The translations under genes and the position numbers were made by a program. A stretch of DNA of 64,000 bases, from NCBI GenBank assembly GCA_036897525.1, contig JAYMTJ010000036.1, positions 1 to 64,000 of the forward strand, written 5' to 3'. Shown piece by piece: positions 46,401 to 60,300 of the stretch (its first letter is position 1; each line of letters begins with the position of its first letter). This stretch comes from Pelargonium x hortorum. Lineage: Eukaryota > Streptophyta > Magnoliopsida > Geraniales > Geraniaceae. The notes under the pieces were generated by a model that was not told the DNA's origin, made no database searches, and was given only the letters and a program-made list of their open reading frames with translations.

Positions 46401-49162
46401 GCAAAACCGTAAGGAGATTTTATCAAAATAGAATACAGTGCTTACTTTCCGGATCCCCTTTAGCTATGCACAATAACCCCAGCTTCTCTAAAAGTATTAA
46501 AAAAATCGCTACTAGTTTGCCTATTCATTAACCGACATTGGCTAGAGTTGATATTCCTGATATATTATAATACTTATTCGTAAGGGTTTTTCTGAAGGGG
46601 ACCTTCATGTCCTGCTTTTAAGATCCCAAAGTACAGATTATATTCCTCTTCTGCTTTATAGGTTTTTATAGGATCTCGCTAACTAAATAGATAAGGTAAT
46701 ATTAATATACGTGATTCTAAATGTACAAGATAGTCAATTCATTTGTTTACAGAAGAAAAGCAATACCCACAAAAGGTAAGAGGAGTACTTAGTTTAGTTG
46801 CCTTAGTAATCTCTTTTTTTCCAGTATTAAGGAATTATTCTGTACAAACAAGGTATGCAATTCTCGTCTCAAAGTACTTTCTAATTAGTCCTGTTCTTTA
46901 TTTTATTAGTAAAAGCGGGTCCGTTTAGCTTAAAGTAAGGAGGTTGCCTATTTACTTTTCTGTTCCAGGGCTCTAGGAATTGAAAGGATACCGGTTTCGG
47001 ATAATAATTTCTAAGGAAATGTATAATATAATATAAGAAATCCAGTGTAAGAGGGACTAATTCCTGGTTGTACTAATTCCTTTTGTAAGAAACAATTGGG
47101 CAGACTCATGTTTAATGCAAGGAAATGTCCCAATTAGAGCATAGGACCCACTTTATACAGGGTTTACGTTTTATACTTGCCCTCTCAAAAAATTGAACTA
47201 CACCCTTGTAAGTTACTTAGTCCTACAATTTGGTAAAGAATTGGCTTACAATAACTAAACTAATAAAAGTCCTCTAAAAATTCAAGAATACTCTATAGTA
47301 TAGAAATACTAGCAAAGCCGTAGGGGTCCTTATGAATAATAAAGTTTATCGGGATAGCTGGTGAGTAATGGTGTTCAAGATAGATAAGAAACCCCTTCCT
47401 TATTTCTAGAAATTAAACCTTAAAACCTAGTTACTCTTTAAATAATAAATCAAACTTTGAGTATTCGGGGGTTTTTAGAAAATGCCTGTGTATACGGGTG
47501 AAATTCCGTAAAGTCTGTGAAAGGTAAGTAAAATTCTCCTGTTGTACAAGTCCGTAGCTATACTACGCCTTTACTTGTGAAAAGAAGAGACGCTTATAGT
47601 TAAAGTTAAACCCTGCGGTCATCCCGGACTTGTTCTAATATATATAGACAATCCCTTATAAGATGCTAGAGAGGGTTAGCTTAGTTAGTACTTAGAAGGG
47701 ATCCTCCTAGAATTTCTTTTCTAAACTAGATCCACACCTGGACTTAAAAAAACCCCTCTCACTAAATCTTGCTTTAGTCCGGGCCCCTTTTTTTTTTTTT
47801 TTTTGAGTAATTTATCACATGGCAGCTTGCCCTTTACAAAAGACACTCTAAAAATCTTATTAAAAAAAGGGACCCCCGGTGTTGTTGTTGCTAGCAAAAC
47901 CTAATACTCCAGGGAAAAGAAACCTTAAATAATTCCTGAGCAAAACCACCCGTAGTTTTTAGGAATAAGTAAATCAGATAGATATAGAACAAAGTTTACA
48001 AGTTTAAAGTCAAAGCGCGGATCCGCTAATAGGGCTAACTACTATAAACTTAACTAGGTAAAAATGTTGTATTAAGGGAAACACTGCTCACAGATTATAG
48101 AACTCTTAGAATTTACGGGGACTTTTGAGGGATGCTCACTACTGTAGTAATATGTAATGAAATCGCTAGTAAAGGGTGCAATAGGTAGTAACTTGGTACG
48201 AATTTATAAACTTTCTCAAAAAAGGGAAAGCTCTTCTTTACTTATAGATCCAGAAATCCGGTTGGGATTCTAAATGTATGCTTTTTTTAGATGTTATTTC
48301 AAAATTTTAAGCGGAAGGGAGGTTCTTACTGTGAACTAAGTGTTGGTACTTAATTTAATCCTAGTCAGGTCTATACTATATATCTATATATTAAACTCTT
48401 GCAAATGCAATAAAGTAAAGTAAAAAAGAGCTCCTGAAAAAGAAATCTAATGTATTCATAAGCCGGCATACCGTAACAATCTCAAAGATGAGATGCGTAA
48501 ACCATGTCATTTCCACTTAATTCTGGAATTTATGAGATAGATGATATAAAAAATTATAATATACCTGAGATAAAAGGTGTTCGCCAGGATACTTTCATGA
48601 AATTCATATTTCAGTGAGAATGTTGTAGTATTTTAGGTTCGTCTCTCATTCTAGGATTGATCACTTCCTATGTATGGTAGATTCATATAGTATAGTGTAA
48701 ATCAATTCTGTTCTTAACTTAAAAGAAAGATACATCAATACCAAATAAAAAAGTAAGAGAAGCTCTGATAAATTTAGTGTAGATATTATACAGTGTATAT
48801 CATGTAACTTCCCTTTGATACGTTACTAACCTACTTTCATTTTTTTAGAAATTCCTTTTTTCTATTTCTAAATAAAGTCTTTTCCGGATACTCCTTACCA
48901 CTCTAGGTTAAGACTTTACTTAGTGATTTAATACTAAACTGTACTTATATAGATTCTCGTAATTGCCCCTAGGAAGTACAAAAAGGACCGCTTTTAGAAA
49001 AGGTGTCAATTTTAATCAAAAAAAGAGTTTTTTAGAATCCGACATTGACTTAATAGAAAAATTGACTATTCGTTATTATAAAATAAGCAAGCCTTTAAAT
49101 CTCAATCTCACAAAAACTTCCCAGTGCATTTTTGTTTGATCCTTTCCTTATAAATAACCTAA
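43454..49162. other. AT-rich gene-free spacer with 17-T run
   Basis: No gene seen. It includes a run of 17 T (47788-47804) directly after GGGCCCC. Open frames of 61 to 71 codons (45595-45810 and 46743-46928, plus) are chance-sized. Confidence 0.6.
47788..47804 (+). repeat. Poly-T run of 17
   Basis: Seventeen consecutive T residues after CCGGGCCCC. It is the longest homopolymer I found in the window, and may be miscounted in an assembly. Confidence 0.8.
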
Positions 49163-49212
49163 TTAGTGCGATTTGAACCTGGGGACCCCATTATGTGCTC
49201 TAACCAAAGTGA
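49163..49212 (-). pseudogene. tRNA-like relic lacking an anticodon arm
   Basis: The minus strand reads TTTGGTTAGAGCACATAATG (D-arm) followed closely by GGGGTCCCCAGGTTCAAATC (T-arm) and GCACTA. Only about 15 bases separate the two arms, too few for an anticodon arm. The T-loop and 3' portion repeat 16 bases found at 961-976. Confidence 0.4.
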
Positions 49213-52200
49213 AGCCTGCCTGACCTATATCTATATTAATTAACCGATTAGAGTCCTGGTTCTAGGGTTTTCTGTGAGTTAGTAAACAGTAAGTAAGTCA
49301 GTCTCAGATATTAATAAGACAAATTAACCAAGTAAAACAGGAATTTCCTTAGTCATTTTGATAACTCTGTCCCTAGGGCTCGTTGAGTATAAGCTATGCT
49401 CTTGTTGGAACAAATCTCTTAATGGACACCCCGCGCAGTACTGTATTCTCGTGCAAGTAAAAGGTAGTACAACGGGCTCATGTCATGTTTAACCACGACT
49501 TCTAATATTATTGTTCATTTAACTCTGCAGAATAAAGTGAAAAAGGAGAGGGGTTATACTCTGTCTAAATAGGACATGCATTGAGTAACAATGGGTTGGG
49601 GTTTCCTGCTTTAAAGTCTAACTCTCTGAATATAACGAGTAAAGTTGAAAACTTCTTATCCATCCTCATCACAGGGAGGAAAAATCCACTATAAATAAAC
49701 CCAACATCTTAAACGGATAAAACTTCAGTAAACTTAATAAGTAATCGAACCGGGGCTCTAAAATCCTAGTTTGATGTTTTGCCAGATACAAGCTATTTTT
49801 AGGGGTTTACTATATAGAATCTATTATGCGGAGTCTTTTGAAAGTAAAGTATTCATTATATATTAATATCATTGCTCCGCTTTTTTTAGAAACTTCACTC
49901 ATTCCAACCAAAAAAAGGATGCTAGTTAAGATTTCCCTGGAAGTTAGCTTATAGCTAGTCGTTGTACATCGATTTTGGGGGTTTAAAAAATTTCTTTTTT
50001 GTAGAAGAATTCCTGCAAGTGAGCTTCATCGATGAATGAAGTATACCCGTTTTTTGGGCTTGTGTGAGCTCTAAGTTTTCTAGATATAGCTTTATTCTGA
50101 AACATTTCTATTTATACCGGGCTTTGGCTTTGTTCTTGTATTCTTATGAGGGAACTGACCCAAGGTGTATGAGTACTATCAAGTTGGTGTAATCAATACA
50201 GGTCGATGGATGCTCTATTGCCAAGTTCTATATTTCTAAATAAATTGTGAATTAGAAGTACTTTAAGAGGACCCCTTCAAATGCGGGCCTTTAAGGGCTT
50301 AGCCCCAGCCTAAGAGCTAGATTACAACCTATATATTTGTATTTTGACTTCGAGTTGCAGGTATTTTAAGAACAATTTAAGGAGAAATTCCTCTTGTTTT
50401 TAAGGCTTCCTTTTCTAGCCTAACAGAATTTCTAGTAAGGTTAATAATAATTTTCTCTTTTACGAATTCTGAGATTCTTGACTAGAGTGGGTGCGCATCT
50501 TATTAATAAAAATGAATTGAGGTAATTGTTCATCATGTACCGGTCATACTAAACAAATTAGGAATCAATTAACACTTAAGGAAGGCCAGTCCAAGACCTA
50601 CGAGAAGTTTTAGGATATTAATTTAAGAATTTTTTTAATTATGCTTTTAAAATTAACAAAAGTTTAAGTCAGTGTCTCTTGAAGAGAATTCCGAAAGTCT
50701 AAGAGCTCCAGAGGGAGAGGTAATTATTACCCTTTTTTTTTGGTAGCGCTGTGACATAACTTAACTATATATATAAGTTCATCTTGATAGATTAGATTCT
50801 TTTTGTTGTATAGCTATGAATTCATTTTCAATAAATATAAAGGAACAATAGTGTCCATGGACTAGTACAAATCCATTATCAACGACTAATTATTGTTATA
50901 TCAAGCATAGCGTAAATAAACCTTAAGGGCTTCCCTTACTTAATATATATATAATTAAATACCCTAGGAACTCGGAGTAAGAGACTGGATTGTCGGACAA
51001 CAGTGTGTGGGGTTTAAGTAATTCGGAAGCAAAAATTCTTAAATTAATATTACATTGAAGCGCTAAGTCTAAAAAAAAAGAAATATCCATTGTACTCCTC
51101 GTTACTCTTTTTTTATTAGCAACAAGTGCGGATAAAGTTTAGGCTAGGATCCCATTTCCAGGGTACAAAGGGGAAAAAGCATTAGTAAATATCAGAAACT
51201 TTCTAATTAAAGAAGATAGAATAACTAAGTTGATGTCTACTGAAATGAACCTAGTTCAAAATGACTCAAGCTATTGTATTGAAGCGAAAATCACCCGACT
51301 TGCGAATATAAAGTTATAAATACCTGGCTATCTTGGTGCTTGTGAAATAAAGAACTTCTTGCGAAATCTTTTTTTATGATAAAAGAACTCAGAAGACCTA
51401 TTTAAACAACAGAGATTAAGTATACAATTATATATAAATAAAGAGACAGAAAAAGAAAGTCTAATATAAAATTTAAGAAATTCCTTATAACTTATAACAA
51501 TAGAAAACCCCGATTATAGAATAAAAAGTGAGACACTTGCATACCTAATGAGGCGTTTACTAGCCTACAACCTCCAACTTATTATTATTAAAGTATGATG
51601 ATTCGTTTTACTCGCAGTTTTATCCTTACGGAGAAGTTTAAAAGCTCTCCAAATTCTAGCAAATAAGATTAAACCTTAAAATGTATACTTGGTTTTGGAA
51701 TTTTCATAAGCTATTTCGTTTTAGTTAAGGCATAACAGCAGGAAAACAGAATAACAGATCAACTCTATCTTACTTTCTTGCTATATTACCTGTTATGAAA
51801 TTACGAAATAAATAACAGGAATATAGGTCCAGTAAGAAAAAAGGCGATAAGGAAGACAACTTCTTAGTTTTTATTCCCTTAGATTGTAACAAAGGCGGTC
51901 CGCGGAGCTTCTATATATGCACGAAATGCTTTAGCAATATAAAAGAGTTGTGTTCCTATTGTTTTTAAGGGTTTTCTATTACTTATTTGTATTTCCTGGC
52001 TGGAGTTAGTGTTCCCTTGTACTAATGTCTCTTCCCTGCATAACTAAATAAAAGTAGTTTACTAGAAGATAGCTCATAAAATCCTAGGATGCAGTTACAA
52101 GCCCGAGTTATTTAAGCCCAGGGAGCTCGCCTAGGCAAGAGAGAACACCGGTCAGTGCTACGCCTTCCCTCCTCTTTAAAACCTAAAAAGAGCACTCTAA

Positions 52201-55200
52201 AAGCTCTATGTGCAAATTACGTGTCTCTAGTGAAAGAACTCAAAGAATTTGTTAAAATTCCAATCTATCTAAGAAATAAAAAAGAAAGTACTAGCCATGA
52301 AACTTACTTGAAATTAGAAAATGTATTCAAAGTGGGGCACTTTCTTTAAAAAAAGGACAAAAAACCTAGTGAAATTTTCCATTCTTCGGAATTCTATAAG
52401 GAAAGCCTAGATCCGTAGCTGACGTCTAAGTAATTTCTATTAAAAAGTAGACCTAATTAACCGAATTATCATATAATGCGTGAGTTTTAGTCCATTAAAA
52501 AGTCAAAAATGGATCTCCGTATAACAAAGTAGAATTGTAAAACTTAGGACAATCTGGAAGTAGATATAGAGTTTGAAAATGCAGTGGGAACCTTTAATAG
52601 AGCTTTAGACATTTCTTGTTATCCTGGACACAAAAGGAGGCGGCGCCTGAATACTTCAATTTCATTTCTTCCTATAAAGGGGAAATTCAGACTTAGGTAG
52701 CTAAAAAGCGCTTTAACTAAAAACAGGCTTCAACTCATTTACTGGACTCCCTTCTTTAATCAATGGAAAAAAAGAGAAAGTTTATATTAAATTAAGCCTG
52801 AATAGCCCATTGTCTTATTAGTTTAGCTCTGTTTTTTTGTGCATTCAAACCCCCATAAAATGTAGGACTTTAAAATTAGACCTTTCTTCTGAGAGAGAGT
52901 TTTCCTATAGGCCTTACTCTGTATCACTTCTTAACAGCTATACCTTTGTTAGCTATACTTACTCAATTGAACTTAGAGCCAGCCTTCGTAACCGGTTCTT
53001 ATAAGTCTTAGCAGCTATACCCGCAGCTAGACTCTTATTTAGAATATTCTTTCTTTGTATTCCCTACCCTTTTGGTAATTCTAGTTATCATATCTATAAA
53101 GTGTATTCTACTCTACTATAAATTAGTATTAGTTTGGATCTAGTATATTATTCTATAGTATTGTACCTTGCTTGTTTAAGTTAAGTCATTTCATACCTCA
53201 TAGCCCTTTGTGCTTATAAGAGATAGAGCCCTTCTCGGGAGAGAAGAGAATAGAGAGCATCAATGTACCTGATAGCGAAGGAAATGAATAATAGTACTAG
53301 AACACCTTACACTATAAAGCAAAGCCTAGAACAAACTTTCACTTCAGTTCTCTTACCAGAATAGAATGCTCTGTCAATCCTTTTCTAAATCTCTAAACTC
53401 AGAATAGAATTAGGAACAACCTAGACTCTTTCTTAATTGTAAAAGACTTCCTATAAAGGAAAAGAAAACTAGAATTTCCAAAGCAGAATTGGATGAAAGA
53501 AACTTCCAATTAAAGGATAACTAAACGAACAAATCTAATGCTTATAGAAATTCTGGCTCCTATTGCCTGCCTGTTAGTTAGTATTGTACCATATTCCCCT
53601 ACTTTAATTCACTTTCATTCTTTCATTATAGACCTTGAGCCCTTACCTTAACATAGTTTAGAATATATTCTCTTTTATTTTGACCTATTCCGGATACAGA
53701 TATAAATAAAAAGGCTTGAGGAAACAAATTCTCTCCTTAATGAAAAAAAGACTTTCACTACATTTACTTGTTTACTGGAAAAAAGGACTGAAGTAATCCT
53801 TTATTCCCTAGCATCTGCATTACTATACATACCTTTTCAATTTGAAATATTTGAATTATTAAAACCTTTAAATTAAAGCTGCTACACTTTATTATCACTT
53901 ACTTTCCTCTTTTGTACTACTAGCTTTCTGTATCGCTTGTTGCATACTTTTTTTTGACAGCCTTGCTTTTTTCTTAGTCTTCATAGTATCCCAGTACTTT
54001 GTAGCTTACTGTTACTCTTCTTAATTTTTATACCTGTCTTTAACCTTTCCTCAGAGAACCGGGAATTAAATCCTGTGTTAGCTCTTGCCCCGGTAACCTT
54101 TTCAAGTAGACTCTCTATGATGGGATGGGTTAAGCAGTTGACTTTACAACATTTCATTTTAGCTTTTGACTCTGAGAAATTTGTATCATACCTTATGGCT
54201 TTTAGTTAAAATATATTGTTTCTCATCAGCCAAGTCCCCGGATTTTGCTTACTTTTCATAATCAATCCTGGAAAACGACTCGGTGTATAGCGTTCTATTT
54301 CAAAATTTCGGATAAAGCATAAGTTCCGGGCAGTTCTTAAAAGAGTTTCCAAGAGAAGCAGCCGCCATAGGAATAAACAATGACATAGGAATGTTTCAAA
54401 ATTTGGTGTAATACCTTGCAGTGTCAATACAAAGTAAAAGGGAGTTTAATTGACCCCTATGGAAAAAAGATTACTGAATTTATCAATTTCCACATTTATT
54501 ACTTATTTGAACGAGCGCTTCCTAAATTGTTCACAAAACCCTTGAGGCTTTGCTATCCCCTAGAGTCCCTTGCTAACAGGACTCATACCACGGCAAATTC
54601 AATTCTTTTTTCACAGAACTGGGAAATCCTTATAGAATAGAATACCTGGAAGTCCCTCTATCAAAGACCTCTGTCAAATGCCTAGTAACTCCCTCTTGTA
54701 CACTCACTAAGACCTGCGCAACAGCCAAAAACAACCCACGGTCTCTGTTCTTTAAATTCCAAAATGGCTTACTCTGAAACCGGAATCTAATATCTAAAAC
54801 TGGACTTCACTTGTGAAATTCTTTAACTCCGGTCCCTAAAGCTCTTTATTATCCTGAATTACCCAGAATCTAGAAAACTAAAACTTCTAAACTCATTTGA
54901 AAAACTAAGCAGACCTATCTCGAATACCTAGCCTAGAGACCTAAGACTATATAGAATATCCTAACTCCCGGAATACGAATCCCACCGACTAACCCTCACT
55001 CGATAAAAGACTTCCAATTTATTTTAAAGTAAATCCTTGCATGACATGACACAGGTTACACACAGGCTATCGTGCTGGCTATATCAATACCAGTGAACAT
55101 AGCCCATCAATACAAGGCAATCTCTATCTGGAATAGTCCCATCTGATAATAAGGCAACTCCCTATTGAACATGAACGGGGAACTCCTCATTCTGCCTTGT

Positions 55201-57256
55201 ACCACGAGCTCCCTCACTTCTTTAGACTCTTAATCTTAAAATTCCGGCTTTTATTCTTTTGCTGTATACTGGACTCAACTGTTAATATAATAATAAACGC
55301 AAAGTCCTGTAATTTAAGAAGCATAACTTAATCTAATTACTCATATTTTAATACCATAGTAAAGGTTCCTTTAGTTAGTGAAATCCTTCTATTAGTTGCT
55401 TATATTAATATATTAAAAATAAGTAAACTTATGAGTCTTTTCTGACTTTTACTACTCTAGTATATCTTAGGAGACTGACTCCTTTTGGACAGTGCAGGCT
55501 TGGCCGTGTAATAAAATAAAAAGACTTTTTAAATATCTTGGATTTATCCTTTCTCTTGTGTTGTATTAGAAGAGTGTAGACAATCTACGGAATAAGTGTA
55601 TTTCTAACTGACTAAGCTGGCAAATGAAGTCTAAATTTCTTGTTCTTGAAGAAAAATAACGGGTTTTAATACTAAGGTGTAAAAGGCTCTTATGGAGGTC
55701 CTCTACAAAACGGCAAAAAGCTATAAAAGGAAAGGATAAGGCTCTCTTTACTAGTTTTATAGCGCCAGAGCCCGGTACTAGATGAGGGGAGAAATGTATT
55801 TCAGGGGCGCTACTTTACTAACTTCATTTAGCAAGATTCTCTCTTAAATCTAATACTTAACTAAACTAAGTTATATGTTTCTCTATTTAAAGTATAATTC
55901 CTGCAAAGCGTAACAAAGTGGAAAATCAGAGTAAGTATCTCGAAGCTGCAGGTTATAGTACCCTTTAATCGTTGGTAATTTCTTACTGGAGGTATGACTT
56001 TGTCCTTAAATGAGATTCAAAAGTTAGGGAATACTAAATGACTCCGGTATGGGGCACTCTGCAGAAGCATGCATGAAGGGTTGCGCCTTAATTTTCAAGA
56101 ATTCTTATTTATAAAGGAGGTTTTATTCGTGAGGAAATCGTGCAGATATCCTTTTGATTTTTTGAGTTTAGTAGAGGGAATCCGGTTTCTTTGACTAATA
56201 TGTATTTAAGTTAAGGGTTCACCATCTGTGAGTGGCATAGTATTTTCCTTATTTAAAGAGTATTTATCCCGAGCTGGTCAATAAGGGTTTTTCCTTGTTA
56301 CCTTCGGAAAGTCATCTATTAGATACAAAAACGCTAGTAGAAAAAATCACTACTATTTTATTTCCTTTACTTTATTTATCTTTTGTGTGAAAGCTATTTA
56401 ATGCAGATTGCAGGGATCTTTCTTTTTTTCATCGGGATACCTTATTTATTAATATAATACTCAGGTATATTAATAAAATATTAATATAAAAGGATTCTCG
56501 TAGATTAGGACTTTTCTAAAAGACATATTCCTTATCTGTCTTTATGTGGGCTGTATATTTTCTAATAGCAGTACTAGAACTACCAAAGAAACAGGTATAC
56601 TTTTCTTGTATTGCTCTAAGACTCCCTTAAATCTAATGCTTTAAACATTAGAATTAGAATCCTTAAATAAAGGGTTACAAAAAAAACCCGGGTTAATTTA
56701 AAAAGATATTTCTGCAATGAGTCAAAAATGAAAGGGGGGGAAATCCCCGCCCCCAATATTAGTTTTAAATGCTCTGTATTCGTACCAAAAGAAAGTAAAT
56801 TAGACAAAGGAATTCGGTCACTCGAGAAAGGAGTCCCTAGCCAGTCAGGTACTCGTAGGATATTCTCCTTTTGGAAAAAAAAGCAACCCTTACTTAATAG
56901 GTATAGGTGCGGAATCCCTCTTTATATTCGAAAAAAGAAATTTTATATCTTATACATTTTAGAATCTCTTGAAAAGTTAAACGTACCTAGATGGATTTTT
57001 ATAGGTCGGCGGGGATAACCCTAAGACTAAGAGTTTTTTTTAAGGTCCTTTTCCTCTTTGCAAAAAAACAAGCAATAGAATACCCTTTAATTACTAATTA
57101 TGAAATTCAAAATCACTTAGATAGATAATAAAGAAAAACAGGATCTAGACAAGAGCTTCAGGGCAGCTTAAGACTCAATTTTGGAAGGCAGTTAGGTTAG
57201 CCCAATCGGAATTCAGCAATTCTTATGTACGAAGGGTTGTAGTCGAGTTAGTGAAC
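49213..57256. other. AT-rich gene-free spacer with a C-skewed block
   Basis: No gene recognised. From about 53.3 to 55.3 kb the plus strand is clearly richer in C than in G (for example 19 C to 8 G in 54661-54720, and 21 C to 6 G in 54961-55020). A weak tRNA-like reading on the minus strand at about 49745-49795 was not called. ACACCGGTCAGTGC at 52145-52158 repeats 26181-26194. Open frames of 60-96 codons (52155-52349 +, 54206-54427 -, 54416-54640 +, 56728-57018 +) show no recognisable family. Confidence 0.55.
50201..50217 (+). repeat. 17-base word repeated at 24832
   Basis: GGTCGATGGATGCTCTA is an exact copy of 24832-24848. It lies in fully AT-rich DNA, whereas the partner is in the second GC-richer island. 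Confidence 0.55.
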
Positions 57257-57325
57257 ACACTAAAATTACGGTAGAGTAAATCAAAAAAAATCAATAGACA
57301 GTCGTGGGTTTGAGCTGGAGGTTGG
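57257..57325 (+). pseudogene. tRNA-like relic (possibly trnN-like)
   Basis: A D-arm-like ATTACGGTAGAGT (57265-57277) and a T-arm-like GTCGTGGGTTTGAGCTGG (57301-57318) lie at tRNA spacing. An A-rich, unpaired stretch (AAATCAAAAAAAATCAATAG) stands where the anticodon arm should be. The GGTAGAG and GTCGTGGGTT wording recalls trnN, but the evidence is thin. Confidence 0.35.
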
Positions 57326-60300
57326 AAGAGCATTCCTAGTATTATACCCTATAAAAAAAGGGGGATTTCCATAAATTATAAGGAAGCTATCTAAATACTA
57401 AGACTTGGATTCCAAAAAAAAGGTAGTAAATACTTCACATCGAATTCGTACAGTATTTTTTTGACTTTAAGGATTATTTGCGGGATAACAGCATTGTGTA
57501 TCCTTAAGGGAACCTGGCCCTAAAATTGTGTTGTTAACTAAAATAAGGAAAGGAGTAGAAAAGACATTTATTAGATACAGGAGATTTGATTAGTACTAGA
57601 GTTGACTAGACACCCCGAGGAAGAAAGAGAAAAGGATCGAATAACCTTAATTTGCGGGGGTTGTGTTTACAAGAATTTATAGGATAAAATAGCCGAATAG
57701 CTTACACGGAATCCAGTGAATTTTAGGGAGAGTAGGAGTAGTCTAGGGCGGTTAGTATTCGCAAATTTTTTTGAGTCAGGATACATACAACCCCGGATTT
57801 TAGCAAGCTAAGGATTCTTTACTTTAAAGAGTTTTATACTTTAAGAAATCTCTTGGTAAACGAGTGCTACACTAATAAAGTTGACTTTTTACACACTTGG
57901 ACTCCTCAAAGTTAACCAAAATTCGAGTGCTTTAAAAAGGGGCTCAGAGTAACTCAGGATGCGTGTAATGAAAGAACTTCTCCAGTTGATGATGAGATTC
58001 CGGTTTAATCGCATACAGATAAAGAAAACTCCACAATGCATAATCTGGAATTAATAGGGATTCCGCTATACCGCAGGGCTGTTAACAGGAGAATGGGCCT
58101 GGGCCTATTTCTGGGGATACAGGCTTCACTTTGAGTAAGATAACTGCTCTCGTAGGCAAACCTAGGATTCTACACTCCTAACAATACAATTGAGATGAGA
58201 ACTATAAAAAAGAAATTTATCTACAGTTTCTTTCCACTCTTTTGGGATTCCCTAGGGTAAGAATATATAACACAAGCTCTCGCAAAGTACCAATACCTCA
58301 TTTTTTTCAGTAACAAAGAATTGATTGCTTTGTTTAACTACAGGATTTCTATAGAGCTTTATTTGACATATTTATAACACCCCTCAACCTCTTGCGACAT
58401 TTACCAAAAACTCTTAACTTAATTCTTTGGGTCGGTAACTTAACTTAGGGGCTGCTTTTTAATTAAAAAAAGATTAGGTTGTCCGGAATAAAAATAACAT
58501 ATATACTTTTTTTGCATTTGTAGTATACACCGCTTGCATTTGGAATTGCCCGAATAGAAGAAGCGGAAACTAGAGCCTCCTCTAATTCTTGAATAGAAAT
58601 TCATACTTAATCTAACCCTTATATATCATATGCTAGTGAAAAGATTACATTAGAGTAGGAGACTCGCTTAAGTAAGGAGCATTCTGGCTACACCCTAATT
58701 AAGAGGATATGCTCGGGCATAAATTCACAAGATGCTACGTTCAAAAAGCTATAGAATATAAATATGTAAAACAAAAAGCCCCGCTTAATATATCAGAACC
58801 GAGGTAATCCAGACCGGAAATCGCTTAAAAATCAAGTTTCCAGGGGCTACCAGAGGGACCCATGAGGAACATTAAAAAAACCAATATCGAAAAGGCTGGG
58901 TTAAAGCAATACTTATTGGAGATTAGGTTTAATACCTTTTAATTCTATACCAAGGGCTAGTTATTCTAAGAGTATGTTGATATAAAAACCCGTGAAACAC
59001 CTATGCAGTGTCGGAATTAAGAACTCCCTGTCTTTAAAGATTTACGTTAGTATAGTTAAACTTAGAATTTCTTTTATAGCATTGACTATTTCATAAATAA
59101 GTTTAGACCTTAGAAGGTTTCCGACAAAAAAAAGAGAGATCTAAGCCATGAGTAAGGGAAGGTTTTCGCATATTGCAAGCAGAGAGTTAAAATGTCCTTT
59201 ATCCAATCCCGGGAATTCTATTCTTATAACTAGAGCCCATTCATTCTCACTGAGAAAACAAGGGGGCTTTGCCTAACCACCGCTCTTTCTGGATTTCCAG
59301 GTTTATTTAAAGGAAAGTTAATAGCTATAAATTAGAATTATAACGCTTCTAAACGACTTTGACTTTACACGCTTCTGATCGATATGATAAAATAAACCCT
59401 TCCCTTGTAAACGCGCGGAGTCCCAACAATTTCTAAGTAAGCACTCTCTTTCGATTAAAGGCAACGTGAATACCGGCGGGAACTCCTAAACAGTGTTACC
59501 GGCTTAATCTTATGAACTATTAACTTTTTTTTTCATTAAATTGAGGTCCTTTATGGCTACAGTAATAGATAATTCTTCTGTTTCGGAAGAGTTCTTAGCT
59601 TGCTATCCCATTCGAACATTTACCCATATTCCAGCGATTTTATAATCTGTACTTAATAGCAAGATATTGTACGGGTTTCACTCCAGTTGTAAAATTGGAT
59701 ATTGGATATAGATATATAAACGAATATCTTAAGGGATGCAAGAGCCTGTAGAGTCACAGGATCCTTTGTGTGGGAATTTATACAAATGTAGTGTTATTTT
59801 TTTTTTTTGATCTGGGACGAATTTAACTACATAATTATAGTAATAAAAGGATAAAACTACACGATTATACTAAATTCGGAAACCTTGTTACCAAAGTAGC
59901 ATTTAGTTTGTCGGGACTAAAAAAAGGTTTAAAGCTTATACTGTTACATACTTGTTATTAAATTTAGGAGTCTAAGTCAATTCTTGAATCAGCCATCTCT
60001 CTTGGAATGATCTAATCTAAGTTTTAGGCTAAAAAAACGAGTCAGGGGAGATCCGGATCAAAAGTGCCCAGAGACATAGGTTCAGCCGACCTGAAAAGGA
60101 TACTTGTCACTCTCTCGTCATAGAAAAGTCCCAAGTCTTAATCTAACTCAAAAAACAAAAAATCAGAGTTTCTGTAGAAAACAAAGTTCTCCGATTCCCT
60201 TGGTCCAGGTGTTAATACTTGTCCTATGAACTTACCCACTCAGGATCTCAATTATTAAGGAAATTCTTAGGATGACACACAAAAAAGTATAAAAGATTGT

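Noticed and set aside
49745-49795. Minus-strand tRNA-like reading with CCCGGTTCGATTAC
   Set aside because: T-stem does not pair and the D-arm is not recognisable.
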